Positions 23,515 through 34,989 of a DNA stretch of 64,000 nt are shown one piece after another. The translations under genes were made by a program, and so were the position numbers. Source of the stretch: Crocodylus rhombifer (taxonomy: Eukaryota; Chordata; Crocodylia; Crocodylidae); the NCBI GenBank assembly GCA_038503035.1, contig JAVSML010001065.1, positions 290,792 to 354,791 on the forward strand, in the 5' to 3' direction. Below the pieces are notes generated by a model that was not told the origin of the DNA, did not search any database, and saw only the letters and a program-made list of their open reading frames with translations. The number at the start of each line of letters is the position of its first letter. The stretch's first letter is position 1.

Positions 23515-23890
23515 AGGGGTGTGTGAAGCACTCCTGAGCTGCTGGAAGGCACGGCTCACTAACTGTCAGACCCCAAGGCAGAAAGCAGGCCAATTCAAAC
23601 AATGCTGCCTTTTATGCTGTTTTTCCATTTCTCCCCTAGAGCACTGGGATTGGAATGGACCTCAGGGAAGGATGACAGTCACTGGCCAGCTACACAGTCA
23701 ATATGAGAGCAGTCCTTCCCCCCTCCCTCTCCTTACTTTCTGCACAGCTTCAGCTTTGAAACTCAAAATGTTTTGAAACTTTTGAAATGTTTTGATTGCC
23801 CTTCATTTAATTTCGAATTCACTGTTTTGAGCTCGAAATGAGTTGAAACAGCATCAAAATGAAACAGTCTGCAAATTTTGCACAGCCCTA
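23515..23890. mobile_element. hAT-type MITE piece, TTTCG/AGGGCTGTG family
   Basis: The right end reads TTTGCACAGCCCT, the inverse of an AGGGCTGTGCAAA terminus. Before it lie alternating TTTTGAAAC/TTTCGA-type motifs (23757-23870) shared with the element at 55.1-56.1 kb (GCTTTGAAACTCAAAA in both). The left end AGGGGTGTGTGAAGC at 23515 looks like the same family terminus, but the sequences just inside do not match and no 8-bp repeat flanks the pair. The left boundary is therefore tentative. Confidence 0.45.
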
Positions 23891-23902
23891 CCAGATAGCC
23901 AA

Positions 23903-24110
23903 AGCCAGTAGTGCAGCTTGGCAGAGCTAAAAGAGCTTTGTACCCAAATGGAGCATGGGGCCAGTGGGAAAGCCCCAGGCACAAGCCCGGGCAGGTAGAG
24001 CCAGGAGCGCAGCTTGGTGCAGCTGAAAGAGGCCTTGGTGCCCAAGCGGGGAAACCCTGGTGTGAAGCCAGGAAGTGGAGGTGGTGGTGCAGCTCGACCT
24101 GAGTGCCCAG
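23903..24110. repeat. Degenerate minisatellite, about 96-bp period
   Basis: The block GCCAGTAGTGCAGCTTGGCA at 23903 recurs as GCCAGGAGCGCAGCTTGGTG at 23999, each followed by an AGCT(A/G)AAAGAG block and a TGCCCAA/TACCCAA block. A weaker third unit starts near 24064 (GCCAGGAAGTGGAGG). The open frame on both strands here is a by-product of the repeat. Confidence 0.6.
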
Positions 24111-25054
24111 GACAGGGCACCAGGCCATGAGAAGAGCCAGAGGCGCCAATGCAGGGGGGCTGCAGTGGAGCCATCGACCAGGGGTCAAGCCCTGACTGCC
24201 TTGGAGAGGAGAATGTGAGTTGCTGGGGAAAGTGGAACCCACAGGGAAGGTTATTTCTGAGGAAGGGGACCCCACTGGGGAGCCAGTGAGTAAAGACTCC
24301 AGTCCCAGTACTGGCCCAGGAGGGAGGGCAATGGGCCCCTATTGTTGCTACTGAGAGTTTTGCTAGGGCCCATGATTTCTGGGGAGGGGGACCCCAGCCT
24401 CCAGTGTGTCTATGCTTTCAGAACAGGGTGGTTGTGTGCCTAATATTTTGGAGGTTGCAGTGTATATTTTGTATACCATTTCTAATCATATTGTTTATTG
24501 TTATGTCTTACCTGATATATATTCTTGTTTAGTTGTTACCGTTCCTGTGTATGAACTTACCCTTCTACTGCCATATTTTGTTTATTGTCCCATTGGGTTC
24601 CTAGTTATTCATCTGCTGTGTAGACTTACCTGTGCTTACCTATTTCAGGATCCATCACTCCTCTGTGTCTGGGGTTACTGGAGGACACACCTTGCTTGCT
24701 GCTTACAGGGTTGCCCTATTGGGTGCTGGTGCTGGGTATGACACCCCAGTGGAGGGTCAGTTCCCAGACCATCAATTATTTTGCAGTATTGTTTATTGTC
24801 TATCCACTATAAATATTTATTTTCATATTTCAGGTGCATTTTTATATTTATATTATGAACCAATAAATTGTATATAGTTAAGTAACATTTGCCTGGCCTG
24901 GCTCTATAGAGGATAGAGGGATCTTAACCCAAGTGACAGCCTCTGTCTCACAGCACTATTGCCTGTTGACATATTCCATCTAACTGAGGATGGGGCACAC
25001 CCTTGGGTGTACCTGGGTTACATCTGTAATTTAAAAAGGTCTCTATATTTAAAC
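24111..25054. other. Unassigned stretch
   Basis: GC-rich at first (to about 24400), then AT-rich. Frames at 24406-24741 and nearby carry no recognisable domain. I see no gene. Confidence 0.4.
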
Positions 25055-25062
25055 TGGAAGAT

Positions 25063-25499
25063 CAGGGCCAGGCTTAGGGAAAATGGCACCCTGGGTAAAA
25101 TTGTATTTTGGTGCCCTTTCTTTGAGTTTAATTATATAGTAGTATTAGTGAAAATTTCAGAAATAAAGACCTAGGAGGAGCTGCTGGGCTGGATCAAGAG
25201 ACTTGCTTACCCACAGACAAACACCACTACTGCTGGGTGGGAGCAAAGTACGTGGATTGGAGCAGGTGCCACCCCACCCACCAGCATGTACCTAGCCTGA
25301 CTCCCTCTGAGAAGTGGCTGAAGGCAGGGGGCAGGCTGGGATGGACACTTCTTCTCCTGCCTGGGGTGGGGATCAGCAAGAGTGGGGTGGGGCAGGGGGA
25401 GTATGGTGCTGTGAGCTCTGGCTGCTCACATGTGTTTGTGTGTGGTGCCCTCCGGGACCATGGCACCCTGGGTTGTCAGCCACTGTAAGGCTGGCCCTG
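25063..25499. mobile_element. hAT-type MITE, CAGGGCCAG ends
   Basis: The left end CAGGGCCAGGCTTAGGG and the reverse complement of the right end, CAGGGCCAGCCTTACAG, are near-identical. Both are followed within about 25 bp by a shared CCCAGGGTGCCA/TGGCACCCTGGG block. Flanks TGGAAGAT (25055-25062) and TTGGAGAT (25500-25507) agree at 6 of 8 positions. The 437-bp body has no transposase. Confidence 0.75.
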
Positions 25500-25507
25500 T
25501 TGGAGAT

Positions 25508-26239
25508 AAAGAACAGACTTTTACCATAACATATCCATTTTCATTGCCAAAATGGTACAAATGACCTTTGTGTTAATTTAATTTTAACTTTGCTAAAATT
25601 GAGGACATAGCCTTAAAAGGTTATAAAGGATTGTCCCAGCCTAAAGGACTCATTTAACTGCATCCCCTTACAACCCCTATGTCTATCTCATCAAACTAGA
25701 CACCACAGTGTTCTGGCCACTTTTTCAAGGTCCTTATGCAATGACTACAGCTGGCATAGTTTACAGACTTTTGCAAATTATCTCTTGAACCATTTTTGTT
25801 AAGACTAGATGAAACAAAAACGTGCTTCTTTTATTCTTCTGCTTAGTTTCTATTCAGTAGGGTTGTGAATGTAGCTTATATCCACAGATAGTTTTAGATG
25901 CCTTTTAGGTGACTTTTGTAGCAGATTCCATAGCCTTGAATGAGATATTTACACAGTTAGACAATGAGGGCTGAGAGGTTCAGAATGGAAATTAAAATAG
26001 CCACTATAGTAAACAGGAAAAATTCTGAGAAAACAGTTGTGTTTTAAGGCCTGCACCTCCCTACAGCTAAAGTGCCTATCTCTACTGAAGGATGCTAAAA
26101 GGAAGTGCTTCCTTCACTTGGGATCCACAGCTTAGAGCTCTTTCCTGAAGGTCAGTATCTAGGTCTTTCTCTTAACACAAAGTATGGCTCGTTTCTTTCT
26201 ATTAAAACATGATTGCCTCAGGAGGTGTTGGTGAAACTT
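25508..26239. other. Unassigned stretch
   Basis: AT-rich sequence, nothing recognised. Confidence 0.4.
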
Positions 26240-26247
26240 TATTCAGT

Positions 26248-26395
26248 AGCTCAGTGATTAAAGCATGTGGCTAGTGCTTGGTTCCAGTCCCTGCTTTGAG
26301 GACAGTTATGTATTTTGCATAAACCAGACAATGCCTGAACATTCTTTGGACTGGGACTGGAACCCAAGACTCCACTCCTCAAGGTAGGGCAGGAT
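26248..26395. repeat. tRNA-derived SINE remnants (two, opposed)
   Basis: The plus strand has TAGCTCAGTGATTAAAGCAT (A-box-like) and GGTTCCAGTCCC (B-box-like) at the spacing of a tRNA head. About 90 bp on, the minus strand has GGAGTCTTGGGTTCCAGTCC, a second B-box-like segment facing the first. These look like two SINE pieces in opposite orientation. No full cloverleaf forms, so this is not a functional tRNA gene. Confidence 0.42.
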
Positions 26396-26883
26396 CCTCC
26401 TTTACTATTAGTGTGAAATTGGCATTTTTGTCACTTACATTTAGCAATCCTATTCCATGTCCGGTGAGGATGCATAAGCATCCACATGGCCACTAAGTAT
26501 GTACAGTTGTCTGTGCTCTGGCCTGGTAGGTACATGCCTCTCTACATGTGTACCCTGGGGGTGCACAAGTCAAGAAATTGTAGTCAGGTGTTAGACAACA
26601 AGTATTAGACAAGCAGATGTTAGACAGCAGAGGAAGAAGGCCCTCCCATGCTTTCTTCCAATAGCCTAGTTGCAGGGATACATCCAGGATTGCAGTTGTG
26701 AGAGTGTGGCCCCACTCTCTTGGAATGAGTGGTGCATGCACAGCGAAGGGAGCTCATTGCATGCATGTCAAACTGCTGAAGGGAATGTGGTCACTATGAT
26801 CCTGGATGTCAGTGAGATCTCAGAGCTCACCAGCATAGAAGTACATCTCTGCATATGGAATGAGCACTTCCCCTGCCAGTCCC

Positions 26884-26996
26884 AATTCAGCAGCAGGGGA
26901 AAGGAGGGAAGCAGCAGCAGCAGTGCATGGCCCCTGGGATCCATGAAAGTGGGGGCTGAATGCTGCTGCTTCTCTCCTTTCCCCTGCTGCTGAATT
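26884..26996. repeat. 36-bp inverted repeat (strong hairpin)
   Basis: Arms 26884-26919 and 26961-26996 are reverse complements with one mismatch. They start AATTCAGCAGCAGGGGAAAG and end in GCAGCAGCA, separated by a 41-bp spacer. Such length and fidelity suggest a recent origin as the core of a fold-back element, but no outer terminal repeats were found. Short frames across it on both strands are mirror images of the palindrome. Confidence 0.85.
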
Positions 26997-27224
26997 CAGG
27001 GAGGAGGGGAGGAGGGAGAGGAAAAGCAAATTGCAGCAGGCTCTGCAGGACTCTCGGGAGAGCAGTCAACTACTTCACAGCACATGTGGAACTCCCAACA
27101 GGCTCTGTGCTGACATGCCAGCGAGCTCGAGAGCTCATTATATATGCAGCGTGCAGACAGCACCTCCTCTGGATCTGCCCCTATCAAGTGTTTAGGAGCA
27201 CTTACATAGCAAGCAGGAGGTTAA

Positions 27225-27312
27225 GGTTCTAGACACCTCTTACTCAGAGAGTTTGAACTGACATTTCTCTGACCTCCTAGAAGAGGGCTCTAACTGCTAG
27301 GCCATAGGTTAG
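27225..27312 (-). repeat. tRNA-derived SINE remnant
   Basis: On the minus strand TATGGCCTAGCAGTTAGAGC is a good A-box head, followed by CTTCTAGGAGGTCAGAGAAA in the anticodon-arm region and GTTCAAACTC as the B box. This order matches tRNA-derived SINE heads. The tail is not delimited and the acceptor stem does not pair, so it is a SINE rather than a tRNA gene. Confidence 0.6.
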
Positions 27313-29147
27313 GCATTATTCAGTCCCCACCCCTGCTGTCTTCTGGAAGTTGGGTCCTGGGTCATATAGAAATGCTAAACATTTAAGAGGGCTCTAACTT
27401 AGTAGATGTGAAGGTGGTTTGCTGAACTGGAACTGGGAGAGTGCCTCACAAATAGAAGTGGTTTAGGAAAAGACACAGAAAGGGGGTAGGAGGGGGAAAA
27501 AAGAGGGTTAGTATCACTATTTCACAGCTTCCTATCAGGTGTCTGATCACTTTGGCCCATAAATAATATTTTATAACTCCAGTAGTTAGCTTCTCATGTA
27601 GAAAAGTCAATACATCACCTGTCTATCCTATAAATGTCTCAGCTTAAATCTGATCAAATTAATTTCCTTCATAATATGGTTGATTATATTGACTGATCTC
27701 AGGAGAGGTTGCCTTTCCTTGTTTCAGCTAGAATATTTAAAGCTCATTCCAATGAATGCTAAATTAAAGAGTAGCCAAAACAACACACTCCTCAAAATGA
27801 AACAACTGACTGCAAGCATTTAGTAAGGTGGGTTACTGATCTTTTCATTTGTTATTTATTAAAAGATAGTAATTTAAAATGCCCTAGCATTTTTCATTTC
27901 TTTTTGCACAGAAAGAACAAAACAGTTACAGCTTATTTATCATGCTTTGATGTAAGGATTTAAAAGCCAACAAATCTGCATGTTGAGTTCTTTAGTCTCC
28001 TACAGTTACATAGCGCTGGCATTCTATGCAACGTCTCTCTTTCTTTCCACTAAGTATAGTTCCTGAGAAAATATGGCTTCATTTTTAAAGGGTTGCAATT
28101 CATGTACTTCTCACACCTTCTTCATCAACACAATTATACCTAAGTCTTGTCTCTGAAACAAAAGAGTTATTTGGGGGAATCTCAAGCAAAGAATGAACAT
28201 TTTCTTTTGTCCTTCAGTAGCGAAGTTGCTAAACAGCTGACAGTCTACCTTCATGGCTTTAACAGACCCCTTGATATTTTCAGTGCCTTTTCTCAATTAT
28301 AAGTACAAATGGTACGTCTGCTATATAGGCACTGCTGTGAATACAGCATAATGTTGACAAAACCAAGTTAATGGAAGTACAAGTAGTTACTGAGTTATAA
28401 CACCATACAGCTGCAAAACCTGCCCAAGAAGCAGATAAAATTACTCAATTAGCCTCCCATGAAAGTATGGAGTTTAAGACTAGATTGCACCCAACCTCCA
28501 AGCTAGATATGTTAAAATGATGACTGCAGCATATACATACTCTTTTGCTGGTCCTGTCCTACTATTTCTGACTCAAAATTTTGCAGCGTTTTGCACCCGC
28601 TGCATCTTCTATGGACCCAGTCTCAGTAATGCATCGCTGTTGCTAGGGGGTGTGAAAGGAAACTTTGACGTTATTTACAAAAGTAAGGAAAAATTCCCAA
28701 TTTAAGAACAGTTTATTTTCTTCTGCCCATGAATGAACTGTCAAGTCTTAGGGAATCTATCCAACACTTGCTTGGTTTTGGTGCAAAAACTCCTTTGCAT
28801 TAAAAGCAGTAGGCTCTGGCATTGAGTGTAGATGATTTGGACTGGCCCACTATGGAAGAATTCTGCTGGTCATGACTTTATGGAGAAAGTGATAATCCTT
28901 CTGGTCTACCTTGCATCCATTCTTGAGGAATGGATTGCATTCAGATCGAGTTTTTTGCCATTTGTGTTCTAGTCCCTTGCTTTCTTGTTTTGTCCCATGC
29001 AAATGTATGAACTGTGCAGCCACAGAGTGATCATGTGGAGGTGACTATGCCAGTATATCAATAATTGTAAAGGGCAGCAAGGCAGGGTGCTTTACATATT
29101 CATCAGTAAATGGTTCCTCTGTTCCAGTAGATGAATTATATTATCTG
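27313..29147. other. Unassigned stretch
   Basis: AT-rich with no recognised gene or repeat. The frame at 28517-28705 has no recognisable domain. Confidence 0.45.
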
Positions 29148-29150
29148 AAG

Positions 29151-30140
29151 CTAGATATAGATATTACACTTAACACGCATTAAGCATGCAGAAAGCACTC
29201 TGAAGCTGTAACAGAACAGACGTCCATGGCAGTTAATGCGCTTTAAAAATAGTGGATCCCACTCTAAGTTAACCCTTGATGAATGTGGTATTAGATTAAA
29301 GTACTTTAGGTTGGAACACATTTTAAAATGTCTGTACTACAGCAATTGTGCTTCAGCGTAGGTTGCATTCTACTGCTGCCTTAGGGACCCTAGCTGGGCA
29401 GCTTGCTAGCCTCAGCCAGTGCTCCTCTGCTTCAGGTGAGCACAGCTCCAGCTGCATCCATGGACTGCCACCTCCCTACACACCCCTGAGTGGCGGGGTG
29501 GGAAAATGGAGCCTGTCTGTCACAGGGATACCCCCTCCCCCACAAAGCTTGTGGTCTCAGATCTTGGTAGTGGCTGGGCCAGGCCCATGTGGCAAAGAGG
29601 GTCCATTTTCCCCCCTACCCCCAACAAGCTGGGGGGGGGGGCAGGGGAGAGAGCTCATGGCAGGGAGGTCCCTTTCCCCCCTGGGCCCAGTTCTCAGTAT
29701 GGAGAAAAGCCCAGCCATCCAGCCCCATGCTGCAGCTCTTGACTGTAGTTGCCGAGAGGCTGAGGCGGGGGAGATGAAGGGAGCCACCCTGGCATGCAAA
29801 CTCAGGCCAGCCCCCTCTCCCTTGAGACTCCAGCCAGCAAGCTGTGGGGCTCTCATAGTGGGGGGCTCCATTCACTCTCTCCCCCGCAACCACTGCTGAC
29901 AGTTGCCAGCTGGTGGCAAGGGGTGGGGGTGGAGCTGGGGAGAGGGGCCATTCTGCAGGCTTCCTGGGCGGTGTGCAGGAGTTCCTCCTCCCTGATGGCT
30001 TTAGCCACTACAGGCAAACACCGATCACCCTCCACCAAATGGCAAATGTCTGGTTGATTCCTGCTCTAACTTACAGCACTTTAAATAAACACTTTAAATA
30101 ATATACAGTGTTATTAAAAGTGCAACTGTTTAGAGCACTT
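29151..30140. mobile_element. Non-autonomous element, GGTACAGA-related family, long form
   Basis: It begins CTAGATATAGATATTACACT, like the copy at 48612, and shares with it a GAACAGA..TTC block, a TTTAAAAATAGTGG/TTCAAAAATGGCAG block, an inner TCTGTACTA boundary near 29338, and the block following CTAGCCTCAGCCAGTGCTCC (29408). The middle (29440-29990) is GC-rich with poly-G runs and yields spurious frames of up to 183 codons. The right part has AGAGCACTTGTGCCAGGG near 30135, inverse to the left-end GAAAGCACTCT block. The right boundary is approximate. Confidence 0.5.
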
Positions 30141-30640
30141 GTGCCAGGGGCTTTTTCAAAATCAGTACTTAACCTGACACCCTATAAAGCCTTCTGGGTT
30201 CATGTGCCTTCAGGGAGTGTGCGTGGTGTTTGATTTATTTTCCCTGAGAAGGAAGGAATGCCTTCACCACTGTTTGTATGATATGAGCATCAGTCTGTGA
30301 GAGAGCTATATTTTGGTCTCATTGTCATCACTTGAGGCTTATCCGACTAGCTGCAAGAGTGGCTCTGAAGGTTGCATAAAGAAATCCCTATGGATGTAGC
30401 CACCTGCAATAGTATGGTGTTGATGACAAAGCGCCACAAGTTAATGATCTTTGGTGAGTCCATTATCGTGCTTGATAGTTCTTAGATACACAGCCTAAGG
30501 GTCTGTCTACATTGTAGACTGCAGTGTATTTTAGAGATATTTGAACTCAGTTATTGGGAGCAGTAGAGCTGTGGCAGAATGTAGTTCCATAAAAGTTAAT
30601 ATACCATATTTCTCACTGCTGTCACTGCTAGACTGTTTCC

Positions 30641-32144
30641 AGTACAGAATCTGGGTTTTCCATTTGCCATGGAAAAAACATGGTAAAATGTGGATTTTCT
30701 CATTCTATGGAGAAAAACACATATTTTCTCATTTTAAGAAGAAGAACATGGGAAACAGTGGGTTTTCCTCTTGAGGCCGACAGAGTTCCAACCTGCAAGG
30801 GGCTGCAGGGAGTGGGAGGAGGGCGATCAGGCAGGAGGCTCCATGTGTCTGCACATACTCATGCATGTGGCATCGAGGCAACATGGAGAGCAGCCCTTGC
30901 TACCCCCTGCAGGAGCTAGGCAGGGCAGGGGCTGAGGGCGCTGCCTAGCCAGGGTGGTGCATGGGGTCTGGGGCTTGGGGCCTGGGGACAGGGTGGGAAT
31001 GTGTAGCCACAGGGCCTGGGCAGGGGACAGGATGGAGCCATGGACGGCTCGCGTGGAGGCTGGCAGGGGATGGCTTCTCACCACTGCATGCATTTCTGGG
31101 GAGGCTGCATGCATCCTTCAGATTTGTGCATGAGGAATGGGAAGATGCAGCAGTGGTGGTGGTGGTGCAGAGTTGTGCCTCCCACTGCTGCTGGGCGGGC
31201 ATGGAGCACCTCACCATGGCTGTGTGGGATTCCTGGTAGTGGCACTAAGCCTCTCTGTCCCAATCTGCCCTGTCCTCCTGTGCTGGGTCCTGCCCACTGG
31301 GCTGTGGAGGCCTAAGAGGGAGGGCAGCAGGGAGGGAGCCCTCAGCATGCAACTACCAGCCTGCAGCTGCTGTGTCCCACCATGGGCGCTGCTTCAGCCG
31401 TGCCACCTATGGGGGTGAGGGAGCTGGGCTCTGCAGCCCGCTCTAGCCACAGCAGCTGCTGTTTCCTGCAGGCAGCAGCCAGGTCTTGGGTGCTGCTGGG
31501 AAGGAGAAGGGGGCTGTGGACCTGGGTCCCTGGCCCTGTAACCCTGGCACCTGGGGGACCCTTTGGCAGACCTGGGAGGTGCAGGGGGCTATGGGTGGGG
31601 AGTGAGGGCCACTGGCAGGACCAGAAGTCTGTGCGTGGGGATTGAGGGGCACCATCAGGGCCAGGGGGCTGTGGGTTGGGAGTGAGCAGCACCAGCAGGA
31701 CTGGGGGGGCAGTGAGGGGTACCAGCAGGACTAGGAGACTGTGGCTTGGGAGTGAGGGGCAATGGCATGTGCAAGGCACTGGCATATCAGGACTGCTCAG
31801 TACCACACAGAAGTTGGGAGTGTGGAGGACAGTTGCAGCTGAACCTGCATCCTGGTGAGTGAAGGGAGCAGGGGGAGCTCTGATTTTCCATGATAAAAAA
31901 CCCAAAATAAAACACCAAAATTTATATGTATTTAGAATTTATTTTATTATAATGATTGAGGCACTGGTAGGCTTCCAAATTCCTTTAAACTTGTAAATAT
32001 ATCAATAAAACATTGTGTTCAACTGATACCTATATATATATATAGTGGCATTTGATTTTAATCATGGAGAAATGTGGATTTGAGTTTTTTAAATCAGAGA
32101 ATTTACTATTTTTAAACACAGAAAACCAGGATCCTGCTTCATAA
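30641..32144. mobile_element. 1.5-kb hAT-like non-autonomous element
   Basis: The left end AGTACAGAATCTGGGTTTTC pairs with the reverse complement of the right end (GAAGCAGGATCCTGGTTTTC). Flanks CTGTTTCC (30633-30640) and CAGTTTCC (32145-32152) match at 7 of 8 positions. The interior is GC-rich up to 31870 with a 40-bp minisatellite, then AT-rich. The block 31910-32020 (GGCTTCCAAATTCC, ATATATCAATAAAACATTG) recurs inverted at 46180-46260, and the right end recurs at 56465-56545. The frames at 31342-31905 and nearby are compositional, with no transposase. Confidence 0.65.
31582..31775. repeat. 40-bp minisatellite within the hAT-like element
   Basis: About five units resembling CAGGGGGCTGTGGGTTGGGA followed by GTGAGGGGCACCAGCAGGAC, with the fourth unit shortened by about 10 bp. 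Unit-to-unit divergence is moderate. The same G-rich unit style appears inverted near 46390-46430 in the related piece at 46 kb. Confidence 0.8.
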
Positions 32145-32152
32145 CAGTTTCC

Positions 32153-32960
32153 TGGGGTTACAGCTAGTCCCAGGTTCTCTATGTTACACTACACTATACA
32201 GTAGTGTGCAGTGCAAGTTCCTTTATTTCTGAAGTTCGTTGCAAAAAAGCATTAACATACCTTACCTCACTTGCCAACTCTTGGCTGTGTTATTCCTTCA
32301 AACTGATGGGGACTACTTATGCTAGTATTGCATTGTCTACCTCATCCAACAAGGCCTCAGTAATGCAAACGGGGTCAGAGTGCTCATTTGTAAGCCCACT
32401 GTGGATAGTTCTTGTCTTACTAAAAAACTTGCTTTGAGAAATATAACTCTAAAACTAGGAGCACTACCCATCTCTTGCTTGTTTTCTAGAGTGGTGTGTG
32501 GGAACCTTAGGAGAAAGACACTAGAGCTCCTCTATGATTTCCTAATCAAACTAACTGTGATTAAGATTAGTAACGTTTCTGGTATCCCCAATCCATCAAA
32601 TTTTCACAAGACACTTTCTCTTGAGGCATGTGAATTTAGGCTGAGCCTGAGAAAAATACTGCAGTTGTTTCTGATATCAGTGGTGATGAATGACATTTAT
32701 GGGCACAAATCAGGAAGTTGGACATTGAACTTACCTGACTAGCATCTGAAGATACTGTCTTTCCTATATCTTTGTTATGGGTGTAAAACATTACACACGA
32801 TAACTTATAGCTGTAAAATAGACTTTTAAAAATATGGCTTGCAGTAATTAGAATAGGGAAGTGCTCTAAGTTTCTTTGATAGAAGTGGTGGAGTTGAATA
32901 TTTTGATTTTTAACTCCAGTATTATCTCCTGGCTATTTCTTAATATAACAGATACGAACA
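32153..32960. other. Unassigned stretch
   Basis: The frame at 32380-32742 (120 codons) has no domain that I recognise and no start or splice context that supports it. The rest is AT-rich spacer. Confidence 0.4.
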
Positions 32961-32964
32961 CTGT

Positions 32965-33193
32965 GGGTGTCCTTAAATGTCTTCTGGGGGTGGGGAGCCA
33001 CTCAAATTAAACCACCCACAGCATCTCATGTATTCAGTGTTCAATGAGCTTTAGTTAAAGCACCCCCACTGCCATTCTGAAGCACAGGATGCTGAATACA
33101 TAAGACACAAGGCTGCTGGTGCATGCTAATTAGCTCCAGTGCTCTGTAATTATAGGGCATCAGAGCAAACGTCCTGCACATCTACATGCACCC
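32965..33193. mobile_element. MITE with GGGTG ends and TGT duplication
   Basis: The left end GGGTGTCCTTAAATGTCTTC and the reverse complement of the right end, GGGTGCATGTAGATGTGCAG, form an imperfect terminal repeat. Direct TGT repeats flank it (32962-32964 and 33194-33196). Its inner TGAGCTTTAGTTAAAGCACC block (33047 onward) is shared with the fold-back element at 41.36 kb, so the two belong to one family. Confidence 0.62.
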
Positions 33194-33196
33194 TGT

Positions 33197-34297
33197 AACT
33201 ATAGAAAGCACACAGTTGGTTGAAAACAAATGCTCAAGGAGAAAAACTTATAGTAAAATGTTGAAATGTAACATTAACCCACTTAATGAATGTAAAATTT
33301 GGTCATTCAAGTCAAATAGAGAGGTTTCTTTTTGTGAAGGTTTCCAGTATCGTGTGACTCTTAAAGGAGATTTAGTCATTGATATGCTTTACAACAATGT
33401 GTATTAATAAATGCTGATTTTGTTACTTCCTTTAGAAATATCAGTTCTTTTCATGTTTTGCTTTGAGGATCAGTGTTTCTAAATCCCTTACTTTTGCAGT
33501 CATTTAACCTCATTCTGCTACTCATACTCTGCAAGTAGTAAAATAAGGGCTATACATAGACTACAAAACTGTCCAGTGTAAGTAAGACTGAGAGAATCTG
33601 GTGTAGTAATTATTTTCCTGTAAATGCCATGGTGTCTTCTTTGTATATCAGTGACACTCTTTCACTCAAGTTTTAATTAAAACACATAAGGATGAGATTA
33701 ACAAAGCAAGTTATGCATTGGAAAGGTTTCCCACACCCAAATTACATGCTCCATGCAAGCGTAGAACTCACGAACTTTGGTTGGACACCCAGAAATAAGA
33801 TGCAAAAGAACTTAAGTCCCTAAAATGGGACTTAGGTGGAATGTTTGCTCACAGAAATCTTCTGAAACCCAAATAGATATCATGGACTGCTTAGATGCCT
33901 AAGCTTTCTGACAAAAATCCCCTAACCGATAAAAGGTTTGAGCCTGCTTTACATCTCTTGCTTTACAAAAATATTCTAATAACCAGAGTAGAGGATAGGC
34001 ATTGTCTATACCCCTGTGCATTCTTCTCCCTGAAGCTGGCTCCGAGGACAGCCAAGAAAGAGAGATACTAATGCATGGAACTAGGAATATGTAAAAAAGC
34101 CAGAAAGTGCGTCATTCAGAGATGGATGCTTCTTTCCCTGTCTGGGCACTGCTCCCAGTGAAGCAGAAATTCCTTACTGCTCTCCATCCATTTTATCCAG
34201 TGAATATTAAGTGCAAAGTGCATTGGCTCAGCTTCAAGAGGAGGGCTGGAAAGAGGTCTGGATAAGAACTACCTTTGAAGTGGTGGTTGGAGCTAAG
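33197..34297. other. Unassigned stretch
   Basis: AT-rich, nothing recognised. Confidence 0.45.
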
Positions 34298-34567
34298 GCT
34301 GCTGTCAGACATTAAAGAAAATAAGTGGCACTTTACTCACTACTTTGGGCTCAGTGCAGCAGTGCATCAAGCTCAGCAGATGCCCAGCGCATTAGTTGGA
34401 TCTGGTTCGCCTGCCATCTGTATAGATTGAGCATTTTACCGGGCTTTTTTGGAGCTTTTATCTAATAGCTGATTGAATCAGCTATTAGATAAATGTGCCA
34501 AAAAGCCCCACCGAAGTGCCTGATCTATATAAGACGTTGTGGAGCTGGGTTGAAGTAACATGCTGCC
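34298..34567. mobile_element. Fold-back element with perfect central palindrome
   Basis: The centre is a perfect inverted repeat: 18-bp arms TTTATCTAATAGCTGATT (34457-34474 and its complement at 34476-34493) around a single G. Pairing continues outward with mismatches through GGGCTTTTTTGG against CCAAAAAGCCCC and TATAGAT against ATCTATATAA (about 34420-34535). The outer left sequence GGCTGCTGTCAGACATTAAA resembles the end of the TGA-flanked element at 11.6 kb. The outer boundaries are tentative and there is no coding capacity. Confidence 0.65.
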
Positions 34568-34989
34568 TCTTCTGGTAACACATTTTCTGGTTTGTTTGTT
34601 TTTGGGGTTTTTTTAATATCTGCAAGCCGCCCAGGTATCCAGCTTCCTGGAAAGTTCCATAACCATCCAGCTTTTATAGGTAAAACAAAGATAGACCTTA
34701 TCTGACATCTATAATCTGCTAAGCATGGATTATTTCTCAGCTGCAATTTTGATACTAATTTGCATAGCTAGTCAACTATATAGCACCATGTACCTGCATG
34801 GCCAGAGCAAAGTCATACTAGTCATTGTCAGTAGCCATGTGGATGCTTTTCTATCCATACTGTGCCTGGAATAGAATCAGTCTTTGCAAAAACAGCATTT
34901 TGCAGCTGTGTAAGTGCCATTTATGCACATAAAGTGAAATAGGATCTAACCCAAGTGTCTCAATTGCAAAGGTCTGGATAGGTGCAATA

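Noticed and set aside
24406..24960. LTR of an endogenous retrovirus
   Set aside because: No TG...CA boundaries, primer-binding site, polyA signal context or gag/pol remnant could be found nearby.
26248..26300. tRNA gene
   Set aside because: A- and B-box-like motifs are present but acceptor and anticodon stems do not pair; a SINE head is more likely.
29348..29899. 183-codon open frame on the plus strand
   Set aside because: GC-rich interior of a repeat whose second copy (48.9-49.3 kb) does not keep the frame.
31342..31905. 187-codon open frame on the minus strand
   Set aside because: Reads through the 40-bp G-rich minisatellite of the 30.6-kb element; competing frames exist on the other strand.
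32380..32742. 120-codon open frame, plus strand
   Set aside because: No recognisable domain, no promoter, splice or conservation evidence; could be chance in this composition.
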